Assembly: GCF_051020955.1 (NCBI RefSeq)
Contig: NW_027476092.1
Coordinates: forward strand, 1,972,501-2,036,500
Direction: 5' to 3'
Length of the DNA: 64,000 bases
Source: Megalopta genalis
Taxonomy: Eukaryota > Arthropoda > Insecta > Hymenoptera > Halictidae
Shown in pieces: positions 46,871-60,702 of the stretch. The first letter of the stretch is position 1, and each line of letters opens with the position of its first letter. A program made the position numbers and the translations under genes. A model generated the notes under the pieces. The model was not told the DNA's origin, did no database searches, and was given only the letters and a program-made list of their open reading frames with translations.

Positions 46871-49555
46871 CATTTGTTCATTTGTTCATTTGTTCGTTTG
46901 TTCATTGGTTCGTTTGTTCATTCGTTCATTTATCCATTTGTTCATTTGTTCATTTGTCCATTTTTCCATTTGTTCATTTGTCTATTTCTTCATTTGCTCA
47001 TTTGTCCATTTGTTCATTTGTTCATTTGTTCATTTGTTCATTTGTTCATTTGTCCATTTGTCCATTTGTCCATTTGTTCATTTGTCCATTTGTTCATTTG
47101 TTCATTTGTCCATTTGTTCATTTGTTCATTTGTTCATTTATTCATTTGTTCTTTAGTTCATTTGTTCATTTGTTCATTTGTTCATTTGTTCATTTGTTCA
47201 TTTGTTCATTTGTTCATTTGTTCATTTGTTCATTTGTTCATTCTTCATTTCTTCATTTGTTCACTTGTTCATTTGCTCATTTGCTCATTTGCTCATTTGT
47301 TCATTTGTTCATTTTTCATTTGTTCATTTGTTCATTATTTCATTATTTCATTTGTTCATTTGTTCATTTGTTCATTTGTTCATTTTTCATTTGTTCATTT
47401 GTTCATTATTTCATTATTTCATTTGTTCATTATTTCATTTGTTCAATTGTTCATTTGTTCTTTTGTTCATTTGTTCATTTGCTTATTTGTTCATTTGTTC
47501 ATTTGTTCATTTGTTCATTTGTTCAGTTGTTCAGTTGTTAATTTGTTCATTTGTTCATTTTTTTCATTTGTTCATTTGTTCATTTTTTCATATGTTCATT
47601 TGTTCATTTGTTCATTTGCTCATTTGCTCATTTGCTCATTTGTTCATTTGTTCATTTGTTCATTTGTCCATTTCTCCATTTGTCCATTTGTTCATTTGTT
47701 CATTTGTTCATTTGTTCATTTGTTCATTTGTTCATTTGTTCATTTGTTCATTTGTTCATTTGTTCATTTGTCCATTTGTTCATTTGTTCATTTGTTCATT
47801 TGTTCATTTGTTCATTTGATCATTTGTTCATTTGTTCATTTGTTCATTTGTTCATTTGTTCATTTGTTCATTTGTTCATTTGTTCATTTGTTCATTTGCT
47901 CATTTGCTCATTTGTTCATTTGTTCATTTTTCATTTGTTCATTTGTTCATTTGTTCATTTGTTCATTTGTTCATTTGCTCATTTGCTCATTTGTTCATTT
48001 GTTCATTTTTCATTTGTTCATTTGTTCATTTGTTCATTATTTCATTTGTTCATTTGTTCATTTGTTCATTTGTTCATTCTTCATTTGTTCATTTGTTCAT
48101 TATTTCATTTGTTCATTTGTTCATTTGTTCATTTGTTCATTTGTTCATTTGTTCATTTGCTCATTTGTTCATTTGTTCATTTTTCATTTGTTCATTTGTT
48201 CATTTGTTCATTATTTCATTTGTTCATTTGTTCATTTGTTCATTTTTCATTTGTTCATTTGTTCATTATTTCATTTGTTCATTTGTTCCTTTCTTCATTT
48301 GTCCATTTGTCCATTTGTTCATTTGTCTATTTCTTCATTTGTTCATTAGTCCATTTGTCCATTTGTTCATTTGTTCATTTGTTCATTTGTTCATTTGTTC
48401 ATTTGTTCATTTGTTCATTTGTTCATTTGTTCATTTGTCCATTTGTTCATTTGTTCATTTGTTCATTTGTTCATTTGTTCATTTGATCATTTGTTCATTT
48501 GTTCATTTGTTCATTTGTTCATTTGTTCATTTGTTCATTTGTTCATTTGTTCTTTTGTTCATTTGTTCATTTGTTCATTTGTTCATTCTTCATTTGTTCA
48601 TTTGTTCATTTGTTCATTTGTTCATTCTTCATTTGTTCATTTGTTCATTTGTTCATTTGTTCATTTGCTCATTTGCTCATTTGTTCATTTGTTCATTTTT
48701 CATTTGTTCATTTGTTCATTTTTCATTTGTTCATTTGTTCATTTGTTCATTATTTCATTTGTTCATTTGTTCATTTGTTCATTTGTTCATTTGTTCATTT
48801 GTTCATTTGTTCATTTGTTCATTTGTTCATTTGTTCATTTGTTCAATTGATCATTTGTTCATTTGTTCATTTGTTCATTTGTCCATTTGTTCATTTGTCC
48901 ATTTGTTCATTTGTTCATTTGTTCATTTGTTCAATTGTTCATTTGTTCATTTGATCATTTGTTCATTTCTTCATTTGTCCATTTGTCCATTTGTTCATTT
49001 GTCTATTTCTTCATTTGTTCATTTGTCCATTTGTTCATTTGATCATTTGTTCATTTGTTCATTTGTCCATTTGTCCATTTGTTCATTTGTCCATTTGTTC
49101 ATTTGTTCATTTGTTCATTTGTTCATTTGTCCATTTGTCCATTTGTTCATTTGTCCATTTGTCCATTTGTTCATTTGTCCATTTGTTCATTTGTCCATTT
49201 GTCCATTTGTCCATTTGTTCATTTTTCCATTTGTTCATTTGTTCATTTGTTCATTTGTTCTTTTGTTCACTTGTTCATTTGTTCATTGGTTCATTTGTTC
49301 ACTTGTTCATTTGTCCATTTGTTCATTTGTCCATTTGTTCATTTGTTCATTTGTTCATTTGTTCATTTGTTCATTTGTTCATTTGTTCATTTGTTCATTT
49401 GTTCATTTGTCCATTTGTTCATTTGTCCATTTGTCCATTTGTCCATTTGTTCATTTTTCCATTTGTTCATTTGTTAATTTGTTCATTTGTTCACTTTTTC
49501 ATTTGTTCATTGGTTCATTTGTTCACTTGTTCATTTGTCCATTTGTCCATTTGTC
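46871..49555. repeat. Right-domain array between cassettes M and N
   Basis: Aligns with 42.99 kb onward (about 3.88 kb) and with 49.8 kb onward (2,941-2,949 bp). Contains marker block 10, paired TTATTTCA, 7-nt units and ATTAGTCC near 48.35 kb. No gene is visible. Confidence 0.8.
47531..47643. repeat. Right-domain CATATG marker block 10
   Basis: Doubled CAGTTGTTCAGTTGTTAA, a T7 run and CATTTTTTCATATG at 47581. Confidence 0.86.
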
Positions 49556-49810
49556 CATTTTTTCGTTTGTTCGTTTGTTCGTTTGTTCGTTTGTTCATTG
49601 GTTCGTTTGTTCGTTTGTTCGTTTGTTCGTTTGTTCATTTGTTGATTTGTTCATTGGTTCGTTTGTTCGTTTGTTCGTTTGATCAGTTGTTAATTTGTTC
49701 GTTTGTTCATTTGTTCATTTGTTCATTTGTTCATTTGTTCATTTCTTCATTTGTTCATTTGTTCATTTGTCCATTTGTTCAGTTGTTGCTTTGTTCAGTT
49801 GTTAATTTGT
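49556..49810. repeat. CpG cassette N
   Basis: About 9 TTCG units (49562-49634), TGATCAGTTGTTAA at 49680, CAGTTGTTGCTTTG at about 49780. Confidence 0.9.
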
Positions 49811-50456
49811 TCATTTGTTCATTTGTTCATTTGTTCGTTTGTTCATTGGTTCGTTTGTTCATTCGTTCATTTATCCATTTGTTCATTTGTTCATTTGTCC
49901 ATTTTTCCATTTGTTCATTTGTCTATTTCTTCATTTGCTCATTTGTCCATTTGTTCATTTGTTCATTTGTTCATTTGTTCATTTGTTCATTTGTCCATTT
50001 GTCCATTTGTCCATTTGTTCATTTGTCCATTTGTTCATTTGTTCATTTGTCCATTTGTTCATTTGTTCATTTGTTCATTTATTCATTTGTTCTTTAGTTC
50101 ATTTGTTCATTTGTTCATTTGTTCATTTGTTCATTTGTTCATTTGTTCATTTGTTCATTTGTTCATTCTTCATTTCTTCATTTGTTCACTTGTTCATTTG
50201 CTCATTTGCTCATTTGCTCATTTGTTCATTTGTTCATTTTTCATTTGTTCATTTGTTCATTATTTCATTATTTCATTTGTTCATTTGTTCATTTGTTCAT
50301 TTGTTCATTTTTCATTTGTTCATTTGTTCATTATTTCATTATTTCATTTGTTCATTATTTCATTTGTTCAATTGTTCATTTGTTCTTTTGTTCATTTGTT
50401 CATTTGCTTATTTGTTCATTTGTTCATTTGTTCATTTGTTCATTTGTTCAGTTGTT

Positions 50457-50569
50457 CAGTTGTTAATTTGTTCATTTGTTCATTTTTTTCATTTGTTCAT
50501 TTGTTCATTTTTTCATATGTTCATTTGTTCATTTGTTCATTTGCTCATTTGCTCATTTGCTCATTTGTT
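50457..50569. repeat. Right-domain CATATG marker block 11
   Basis: Doubled CAGTTGTTCAGTTGTTAA, a T7 run and CATTTTTTCATATG at about 50507. Confidence 0.86.
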
Positions 50570-51246
50570 CATTTGTTCATTTGTTCATTTGTCCATTTCT
50601 CCATTTGTCCATTTGTTCATTTGTTCATTTGTTCATTTGTTCATTTGTTCATTTGTTCATTTGTTCATTTGTTCATTTGTTCATTTGTTCATTTGTCCAT
50701 TTGTTCATTTGTTCATTTGTTCATTTGTTCATTTGTTCATTTGTTCATTTGTTCATTTGTCCATTTGTTCATTTGTTCATTTGTTCATTTGTTCATTTGT
50801 TCATTTGTTCATTTGTTCATTTGTTCATTTGCTCATTTGCTCATTTGTTCATTTGTTCATTTTTCATTTGTTCATTTGTTCATTTGTTCATTATTTCATT
50901 TGTTCATTTGTTCATTTGTTCATTTTTCATTTGTTCATTTGTTCATTATTTCATTTGTTCATTTGTTCCTTTCTTCATTTGTCCATTTGTCCATTTGTTC
51001 ATTTGTCTATTTCTTCATTTGTTCATTAGTCCATTTGTCCATTTGTTCATTTGTTCATTTGTTCATTTGTTCATTTGTTCATTTGTTCATTTGCTCATTT
51101 GTTCATTTGTTCATTTTTCATTTGTTCATTTGTTCATTTGTTCATTATTTCATTTGTTCATTTGTTCAATTGTTCATTTGTTCTTTTGTTCATTTGTTCA
51201 TTTGCTTATTTGTTCATTTGTTCATTTGTTCATTTGTTCAGTTGTT

Positions 51247-51359
51247 CAGTTGATAATTTGTTCATTTGTTCATTTTTTTCATTTGTTCATTTGTTCATTT
51301 TTTCATATGTTCATTTGTTCATTTGTTCATTTGCTCATTTGCTCATTTGCTCATTTGTT
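51247..51359. repeat. Right-domain CATATG marker block 12 (GATAA form)
   Basis: CAGTTGATAATTTG, CATTTTTTCATATG at about 51297, then TTTGTACATTTGTCC, as in block 9. Confidence 0.86.
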
Positions 51360-51849
51360 CATTTGTTCATTTGTACATTTGTCCATTTCTCCATTTGTCC
51401 ATTTGTTCATTTGTTCATTTGTTCATTTGTTCATTTGTTCATTTGTTCATTTGTTCATTTGTTCATTTGTTCATTGGTTCATTTGTTCATTTGTTCATTT
51501 GTTCATTTGTTCATTTGTTCTTTTGTTCTTTTGTTCATTTGTTCATTTGTTCATTTGTTCATTCTTCATTTGTTCATTTGTTCATTTGTTCATTTGTTCA
51601 TTTGTTCATTTGTTCATTGGTTCATTTGTTCTTTTGTTCATTTGTTCATTTGTTCATTTGTTCATTCTTCATTTGTTCATTTGTTCATTTGTTCATTCTT
51701 CATTTGTTCATTTGTTCATTTGTTCATTTGTTCATTTGTTCATTTGCTCATTTGCTCATTTGTTCATTTGTTCATTTGTTCATTTGTTCATTTGTCCATT
51801 TGTTCATTTGTTCATTTGTTCATTTGTTCATTTGTTCATTTGATCATTT

Positions 51850-53650
51850 GTTCATTTGTTCATTTGTTCATTTGTTCATTGGTTCATTTGTTCATTTGTT
51901 CATTTGTTCTTTTGTTCATTTGTTCATTTGTTCATTTGTTCATTCTTCATTTGTTCATTTGTTCATTTGTTCATTTGTTCATTTGTTCATTTGCTCATTT
52001 GCTCATTTGTTCATTTGTTCATTTTTCATTTGTTCATTTGTTCATTTGTTCATTATTTCATTTGTTCATTTGTTCATTTGTTCATTTTTCATTTGTTCAT
52101 TTGTTCATTATTTCATTTGTTCATTTGTTCATTTGTTCAATTTTTCATTTGTTCATTTGTTCATTTGATCATTTGTTCATTTGTTCCTTTCTTCATTTGT
52201 CCATTTGTCCATTTGTTCATTTGTCTATTTCTTCATTTGTTCATTAGTCCATTTGTCCATTTGTTCATTTGTTCATTTGTTCATTTGTTCATTTGTTCAT
52301 TTGTTCATTTGTTCATTTGTTCATTTGTTCATTTGTCCATTTGTTCATTTGTTCATTTGTTCATTTGTTCATTTGTTCATTTGATCATTTGTTCATTTGT
52401 TCATTTGTTCATTTGTTCATTTGTTCATTTGTTCATTTGTTCATTTGTTCTTTTGTTCATTTGTTCATTTGTTCATTTGTTCATTCTTCATTTGTTCATT
52501 TGTTCATTTGTTCATTTGTTCATTCTTCATTTGTTCATTTGTTCATTTGTTCATTTGTTCATTTGCTCATTTGCTCATTTGTTCATTTGTTCATTTTTCA
52601 TTTGTTCATTTGTTCATTTTTCATTTGTTCATTTGTTCATTTGTTCATTATTTCATTTGTTCATTTGTTCATTTGTTCATTTGTTCATTTGTTCATTTGT
52701 TCATTTGTTCATTTGTTCATTTGTTCATTTGTTCATTTGTTCATTTGTTCAATTGATCATTTGTTCATTTGTTCATTTGTTCACTTGTTCATTTGTTCAT
52801 TTGTTCACTTGTTCATTTGTCCATTTGTCCATTTGTCCATTTTTTCGTTTGTTCGTTTGTTTGTTTGTTCGTTTGTTCGTTTGTTCATTGGTTCGTTTGT
52901 TCGTTTGTTCGTTTGTTCGTTTGTTCGTTTGTTCGTTTGTTCGTTTGTTCGTTTGTTCGTTTGTTCGTTTGTTCATTTGTTGATTTGTTCATTGGTTCGT
53001 TTGTTCGTTTGTTCGTTTGATCAGTTGTTAATTTGTTCGTTTGTTCATTTGTTCATTTGTTCATTTGTTCACTTGTTCATTTGTTCCTTTGTTCATTTGT
53101 TCATTTGTTCAGTTGTTGCTTTGTTCAGTTGTTAATTTGTTCATTTGTTCATTTGTTCAATTGTTCATTTGTTCATTTGTTCATTTGTTCATTTGTTCAT
53201 TTGTTCATTTGTTCAATTGTTCATTTGTTCTTTTGTTCATTTGTTCATTTGCTTATTTGCTCATTTGTTCATTTGTTCATTTGTTCAGTTGTTCAGTTGT
53301 TCATTTGTTCATTTGTTCATTTGTTCATTTGATCATTTGTTCATTTGTTCACTTGTTCATTTGTTCATTTGTTCATTTGTTCATTTGTTCATTTGTTCTT
53401 TTGTTCATTTGTTCATTTGTTCATTTGTTCATTTGTTCATTTGCTCATTTGTTAATTTGTTCATTTGTTCATTTGTTCATTTGTTCATTTGTTCATTTGT
53501 TCATTTGCTCATTTGCTCATTTGCTCATTTGCTCATTTGCTCATTTGCTCATTTATTCATTTGTTCATTTTTCATTTGTTCATTTGTTCATTTGTTCATT
53601 TGTTCATTCGTTCATTCGTTCATTCGTTCATATGTTCATTTGTTCATTTG
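51850..53650. repeat. Segmental duplication, about 13.80-kb offset, right copy
   Basis: Partner of 38,040-39,860. Here the GCTCATTT run has six units (53507-53550) against five in the left copy, and GTTCACTTG at about 53349 replaces a canonical unit. Confidence 0.84.
52838..53140. repeat. CpG cassette O
   Basis: About 16 TTCG units (52844-52968), with TTTGTTTG and CATTGG interruptions like J, TGATCAGTTGTTAA at 53018, CAGTTGTTGCTTTG at about 53109. Confidence 0.9.
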
Positions 53651-54228
53651 TTCATTTGTTCATTTGTTCATTTGTTCATTTCTTCATTTGTTCATTTGTT
53701 CATTTGTTCAATTGTTCATGTGTTCATTTGTTCATTTGTCCATTTGTTCATTTGTTCATTTGTTCATTTGTCTATTTCTTCATTTGTTCATTTGTCCATT
53801 TGTTCATTTGTTCATTTGATCATTTGTTCATTTGTTCATTTGTTCATTTGATCATTTGTTCACTTGTTCATTTGTTCATTTGTTCATTTGTCCATTTGTC
53901 CATTTGTTCATTTGTTCATTTGTCCATTTGTTCATTTGTCCATTTGTTCATTTGTTCATTTGTTCATATGTTCATTTGTTCATTTGTTCATTTGTTCATT
54001 TGCTTATTTGTTCATTTGTTCATTTGTTCAGTTGTTAATTTGTTCATTTGTTCATTTGTTCATTTGTTCATTTGTTCATTTGTCCATTTGTTCATTTGTC
54101 CATTTGTCCATTTGTCCATTTGTTCATTTTTCCATTTGTTCATTTGTTAATTTGTTCATTTGTTCACTTTTTCATTTGTTCATTGGTTCATTTGTTCACT
54201 TGTTCATTTGTCCATTTGTCCATTTGTC

Positions 54229-54490
54229 CATTTTTTCGTTTGTTCGTTTGTTCGTTTGTTCGTTTGTTCATTGGTTCGTTTGTTCGTTTGTTCGTTTGTT
54301 CGTTTGTTCGTTTGTTCATTTGTTGATTTGTTCATTGGTTCGTTTGTTCGTTTGTTCGTTTGATCAGTTGTTAATTTGTTCGTTTGTTCATTTGTTCATT
54401 TGTTCATTTGTTCATTTGTTCATTTGTTCATTTGTTCATTTGTTCATTTGTCCATTTGTTCAGTTGTTGCTTTGTTTAGTTGTTAATTTG
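54229..54490. repeat. CpG cassette P
   Basis: About 10 TTCG units (54235-54314), TGATCAGTTGTTAA at 54361, then GTTGCTTTGTTTAGTTG, where TTTAG replaces TTCAG. Only cassette S shares that change. Confidence 0.9.
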
Positions 54491-55120
54491 TTCATTTGTT
54501 CATTTGTTCATTTGTTCGTTTGTTCATTGGTTCGTTTGTTCATTCGTTCATTTATCCATTTGTTCATTTGTTCATTTGTCCATTTTTCCATTTGTTCATT
54601 TGTCTATTTCTTCATTTGCTCATTTGTCCATTTGTTCATTTGTTCATTTGTTCATTTGTCCATTTGTCCATTTGTCCATTTGTTCATTTGTCCATTTGTT
54701 CATTTGTTCATTTGTCCATTTGTTCATTTGTTCATTTGTTCATTTATTCATTTGTTCTTTAGTTCATTTGTTCATTTGTTCATTTGTTCATTTGTTCATT
54801 TGTTCATTTGTTCATTTGTTCATTTGTTCATTCTTCATTTCTTCATTTGTTCACTTGTTCATTTGCTCATTTGCTCATTTGCTCATTTGTTCATTTGTTC
54901 ATTTTTCATTTGTTCATTTGTTCATTATTTCATTATTTCATTTGTTCATTTGTTCATTTGTTCATTTGTTCATTTTTCATTTGTTCATTTGTTCATTATT
55001 TCATTATTTCATTTGTTCATTATTTCATTTGTTCAATTGTTCATTTGTTCTTTTGTTCATTTGTTCATTTGCTTATTTGTTCATTTGTTCATTTGTTCAT
55101 TTGTTCATTTGTTCAGTTGT

Positions 55121-55233
55121 TCAGTTGTTAATTTGTTCATTTGTTCATTTTTTTCATTTGTTCATTTGTTCATTTTTTCATATGTTCATTTGTTCATTTG
55201 TTCATTTGCTCATTTGCTCATTTGCTCATTTGT
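55121..55233. repeat. Right-domain CATATG marker block 13
   Basis: Doubled CAGTTGTTCAGTTGTTAA, a T7 run and CATTTTTTCATATG at 55171. Confidence 0.86.
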
Positions 55234-57412
55234 TCATTTGTTCATTTGTTCATTTGTCCATTTCTCCATTTGTCCATTTGTTCATTTGTTCATTTGTTCA
55301 TTTGTTCATTTGTTCATTTGTTCATTTGTTCATTTGTTCATTTGTTCATTTGTCCATTTGTTCATTTGTTCATTTGTTCATTTGTTCATTTGTTCATTTG
55401 TTCATTTGATCATTTGTTCATTTGTTCATTTGTTCATTTGTTCATTTGTTCATTTGTTCATTTGTTCATTTGTTCTTTTGTTCATTTGTTCATTTGTTCA
55501 TTTGTTCATTCTTCATTTGTTCATTTGTTCATTTGTTCATTTGTTCATTTGCTCATTTGCTCATTTGTTCATTTGTTCATTTTTCATTTGTTCATTTGTT
55601 CATTTGTTCATTATTTCATTTGTTCATTTGTTCATTTGTTCATTTGTTCATTTGTTCATTCTTCATTTGTTCATTTGTTCATTTGTTCATTTGTTCATTT
55701 GTTCAATTGTTCATTTGTTCTTTTGTTCATTTGTTCATTTGCTTATTTGTTCATTTGTTCATTTGTTCTTTTGTTCATTTGTTCATTTGTTCATTTGTTC
55801 ATTCTTCATTTGTTCATTTGTTCATTTGTTCATTTGTTCATTTGTTCATTTGTTCATTGGTTCATTTGTTCTTTTGTTCATTTGTTCATTTGTTCATTTG
55901 TTCATTCTTCATTTGTTCATTTGTTCATTTGTTCATTCTTCATTTGTTCATTTGTTCATTTGTTCATTTGTTCATTTGTTCATTTGCTCATTTGCTCATT
56001 TGTTCATTTGTTCATTTGTTCATTTGTTCATTTGTCCATTTCTCCATTTGTCCATTTGTTCATTTGTTCATTTGTTCATTTGTTCATTTGTTCATTTGTT
56101 CAATTGTTCATTTGTTCTTTTGTTCATTTGTTCATTTGCTTATTTGTTCATTTGTTCATTTGTTCATTTGTTCATTTGTTCATTTGTTCATTTGTTCATT
56201 TGTTCATTGGTTCATTTGTTCTTTTGTTCATTTGTTCATTTGTTCATTTGTTCATTCTTCATTTGTTCATTTGTTCATTTGTTCATTTGTTCATTTGTTC
56301 ATTTGTTCATTTGTTCATTTGCTCATTTGCTCATTTGTTCATTTGTTCATTTGTTCATTTGTTCATTTGTCCATTTGTTCATTTGTTCATTTGTTCATTT
56401 GTTCATTTGTTCATTTGATCATTTGTTCATTTGTTCATTTGTTCATTTGTTCATTGGTTCATTTGTTCATTTGTTCATTTGTTCATTTGTTCATTTGTTC
56501 TTTTGTTCATTTGTTCATTTGTTCATTTGTTCATTCTTCATTTGTTCATTTGTTCATTTGTTCATTTGTTCATTTGTTCATTTGCTCATTTGCTCATTTG
56601 TTCATTTGTTCATTTTTCATTTGTTCATTTGTTCATTTGTTCATTATTTCATTTGTTCATTTGTTCATTTGTTCATTTTTCATTTGTTCATTTGTTCATT
56701 ATTTCATTTGTTCATTTGTTCATTTGTTCAATTTTTCATTTGTTCATTTGTTCATTTGATCATTTGTTCATTTGTTCCTTTCTTCATTTGTCCATTTGTC
56801 CATTTGTTCATTTGTCTATTTCTTCATTTGTTCATTAGTCCATTTGTCCATTTGTTCATTTGTTCATTTGTTCATTTGTTCATTTGTTCATTTGTTCATT
56901 TGTTCATTTGTTCATTTGTCCATTTGTTCATTTGTTCATTTGTTCATTTGTTCATTTGTTCATTTGATCATTTGTTCATTTGTTCATTTGTTCATTTGTT
57001 CATTTGTTCATTTGTTCATTTGTTCATTTGTTCTTTTGTTCATTTGTTCATTTGTTCATTTGTTCATTCTTCATTTGTTCATTTGTTCATTTGTTCATTT
57101 GTTCATTCTTCATTTGTTCATTTGTTCATTTGTTCATTTGTTCATTTGCTCATTTGCTCATTTGTTCATTTGTTCATTTTTCATTTGTTCATTTGTTCAT
57201 TTTTCATTTGTTCATTTGTTCATTTGTTCATTATTTCATTTGTTCATTTGTTCATTTGTTCATTTGTCCATTTGTTCATTTGTCCATTTGTCCATTTGTC
57301 CATTTGTTCATTTTTCCATTTGTTCATTTGTTAATTTGTTCATTTGTTCACTTTTTCATTTGTTCATTGGTTCATTTGTTCACTTGTTCATTTGTCCATT
57401 TGTCCATTTGTC

Positions 57413-57667
57413 CATTTTTTCGTTTGTTCGTTTGTTCGTTTGTTCGTTTGTTCATTGGTTCGTTTGTTCGTTTGTTCGTTTGTTCGTTTGTTCATTTGTT
57501 GATTTGTTCATTGGTTCGTTTGTTCGTTTGTTCGTTTGATCAGTTGTTAATTTGTTCGTTTGTTCATTTGTTCATTTGTTCATTTGTTCATTTGTTCATT
57601 TCTTCATTTGTTCATTTGTTCATTTGTCCATTTGTTCAGTTGTTGCTTTGTTCAGTTGTTAATTTGT
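57413..57667. repeat. CpG cassette Q
   Basis: About 9 TTCG units (57419-57488), TGATCAGTTGTTAA at 57537, CAGTTGTTGCTTTG at about 57637. Counterpart of N with the same 118-bp spacing. Confidence 0.9.
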
Positions 57668-58312
57668 TCATTTGTTCATTTGTTCATTTGTTCGTTTGTT
57701 CATTGGTTCGTTTGTTCATTCGTTCATTTATCCATTTGTTCATTTGTTCATTTGTCCATTTTTCCATTTGTTCATTTGTCTATTTCTTCATTTGCTCATT
57801 TGTCCATTTGTTCATTTGTTCATTTGTTCATTTGTTCATTTGTTCATTTGTCCATTTGTCCATTTGTCCATTTGTTCATTTGTCCATTTGTTCATTTGTT
57901 CATTTGTCCATTTGTTCATTTGTTCATTTGTTCATTTATTCATTTGTTCTTTAGTTCATTTGTTCATTTGTTCATTTGTTCATTTGTTCATTTGTTCATT
58001 TGTTCATTTGTTCATTTGTTCATTCTTCATTTCTTCATTTGTTCACTTGTTCATTTGCTCATTTGCTCATTTGCTCATTTGTTCATTTGTTCATTTTTCA
58101 TTTGTTCATTTGTTCATTATTTCATTATTTCATTTGTTCATTTGTTCATTTGTTCATTTGTTCATTTTTCATTTGTTCATTTGTTCATTATTTCATTATT
58201 TCATTTGTTCATTATTTCATTTGTTCAATTGTTCATTTGTTCTTTTGTTCATTTGTTCATTTGCTTATTTGTTCATTTGTTCATTTGTTCATTTGTTCAT
58301 TTGTTCAGTTGT

Positions 58313-58425
58313 TCAGTTGTTAATTTGTTCATTTGTTCATTTTTTTCATTTGTTCATTTGTTCATTTTTTCATATGTTCATTTGTTCATTTGTTCATTTG
58401 CTCATTTGCTCATTTGCTCATTTGT
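58313..58425. repeat. Right-domain CATATG marker block 14
   Basis: Doubled CAGTTGTTCAGTTGTTAA and CATTTTTTCATATG at about 58363; counterpart of block 11. Confidence 0.86.
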
Positions 58426-59096
58426 TCATTTGTTCATTTGTTCATTTGTCCATTTCTCCATTTGTCCATTTGTTCATTTGTTCATTTGTTCATTTGTTCA
58501 TTTGTTCATTTGTTCATTTGTTCATTTGTTCATTTGTTCATTTGTTCATTTGTCCATTTGTTCATTTGTTCATTTGTTCATTTGTTCATTTGTTCATTTG
58601 TTCATTTGTCCATTTGTTCATTTGTTCATTTGTTCATTTGTTCATTTGTTCATTTGTTCATTTGTTCATTTGTTCATTTGCTCATTTGCTCATTTGTTCA
58701 TTTGTTCATTTTTCATTTGTTCATTTGTTCATTTGTTCATTATTTCATTTGTTCATTTGTTCATTTGTTCATTTTTCATTTGTTCATTTGTTCATTATTT
58801 CATTTGTTCATTTGTTCCTTTCTTCATTTGTCCATTTGTCCATTTGTTCATTTGTCTATTTCTTCATTTGTTCATTAGTCCATTTGTCCATTTGTTCATT
58901 TGTTCATTTGTTCATTTGTTCATTTGTTCATTTGTTCATTTGCTCATTTGTTCATTTGTTCATTTTTCATTTGTTCATTTGTTCATTTGTTCATTATTTC
59001 ATTTGTTCATTTGTTCAATTGTTCATTTGTTCTTTTGTTCATTTGTTCATTTGCTTATTTGTTCATTTGTTCATTTGTTCATTTGTTCAGTTGTTC

Positions 59097-59209
59097 AGTT
59101 GATAATTTGTTCATTTGTTCATTTTTTTCATTTGTTCATTTGTTCATTTTTTCATATGTTCATTTGTTCATTTGTTCATTTGCTCATTTGCTCATTTGCT
59201 CATTTGTTC
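59097..59209. repeat. Right-domain CATATG marker block 15 (GATAA form)
   Basis: CAGTTGATAATTTG and CATTTTTTCATATG at about 59147, then TTTGTACATTTGTCC; counterpart of block 12. Confidence 0.86.
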
Positions 59210-60702
59210 ATTTGTTCATTTGTACATTTGTCCATTTCTCCATTTGTCCATTTGTTCATTTGTTCATTTGTTCATTTGTTCATTTGTTCATTTGTTCATT
59301 TGTTCATTTGTTCATTTGTTCATTGGTTCATTTGTTCATTTGTTCATTTGTTCATTTGTTCATTTGTTCTTTTGTTCTTTTGTTCATTTGTTCATTTGTT
59401 CATTTGTTCATTCTTCATTTGTTCATTTGTTCATTTGTTCATTTGTTCATTTGTTCATTTGTTCATTGGTTCATTTGTTCTTTTGTTCATTTGTTCATTT
59501 GTTCATTTGTTCATTCTTCATTTGTTCATTTGTTCATTTGTTCATTCTTCATTTGTTCATTTGTTCATTTGTTCATTTGTTCATTTGTTCATTTGCTCAT
59601 TTGCTCATTTGTTCATTTGTTCATTTGTTCATTTGTTCATTTGTCCATTTGTTCATTTGTTCATTTGTTCATTTGTTCATTTGTTCATTTGATCATTTGT
59701 TCATTTGTTCATTTGTTCATTTGTTCATTGGTTCATTTGTTCATTTGTTCATTTGTTCTTTTGTTCATTTGTTCATTTGTTCATTTGTTCATTCTTCATT
59801 TGTTCATTTGTTCATTTGTTCATTTGTTCATTTGTTCATTTGCTCATTTGCTCATTTGTTCATTTGTTCATTTTTCATTTGTTCATTTGTTCATTTGTTC
59901 ATTATTTCATTTGTTCATTTGTTCATTTGTTCATTTTTCATTTGTTCATTTGTTCATTATTTCATTTGTTCATTTGTTCATTTGTTCAATTTTTCATTTG
60001 TTCATTTGTTCATTTGATCATTTGTTCATTTGTTCCTTTCTTCATTTGTCCATTTGTCCATTTGTTCATTTGTCTATTTCTTCATTTGTTCATTAGTCCA
60101 TTTGTCCATTTGTTCATTTGTTCATTTGTTCATTTGTTCATTTGTTCATTTGTTCATTTGTTCATTTGTTCATTTGTTCATTTGTTCATTTGTCCATTTG
60201 TTCATTTGTTCATTTGTTCATTTGTTCATTTGTTCATTTGATCATTTGTTCATTTGTTCATTTGTTCATTTGTTCATTTGTTCATTTGTTCATTTGTTCA
60301 TTTGTTCTTTTGTTCATTTGTTCATTTGTTCATTTGTTCATTCTTCATTTGTTCATTTGTTCATTTGTTCATTTGTTCATTCTTCATTTGTTCATTTGTT
60401 CATTTGTTCATTTGTTCATTTGCTCATTTGCTCATTTGTTCATTTGTTCATTTTTCATTTGTTCATTTGTTCATTTTTCATTTGTTCATTTGTTCATTTG
60501 TTCATTATTTCATTTGTTCATTTGTTCATTTGTTCATTTGTTCATTTGTTCATTTGTTCATTTGTTCATTTGTTCATTTGTTCATTTGTTCATTTGTTCA
60601 TTTGTTCATTTGTTCAATTGATCATTTGTTCATTTGTTCATTTGTTCACTTGTTCATTTGTTCATTTGTTCACTTGTTCATTTGTCCATTTGTCCATTTG
60701 TC

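Larger units (their letters stand above)
49383..57239. repeat. 7.85-kb higher-order unit, first copy
   Basis: Begins with TTTGTCCATTTGTTCATTTG at about 49,405 and repeats from about 57,262. The offset is 7,857 bp at TTCATTTTTCC (49451), TGATCAG (49680), block 11 and cassette O, 7,849 bp at about 51.05-52.25 kb, and 7,801 bp after about 53.2 kb. The last step is a loss of 56 bp (seven units) near 61,011 in the second copy. It contains cassettes N, O and P and marker blocks 11-13. Confidence 0.87.
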
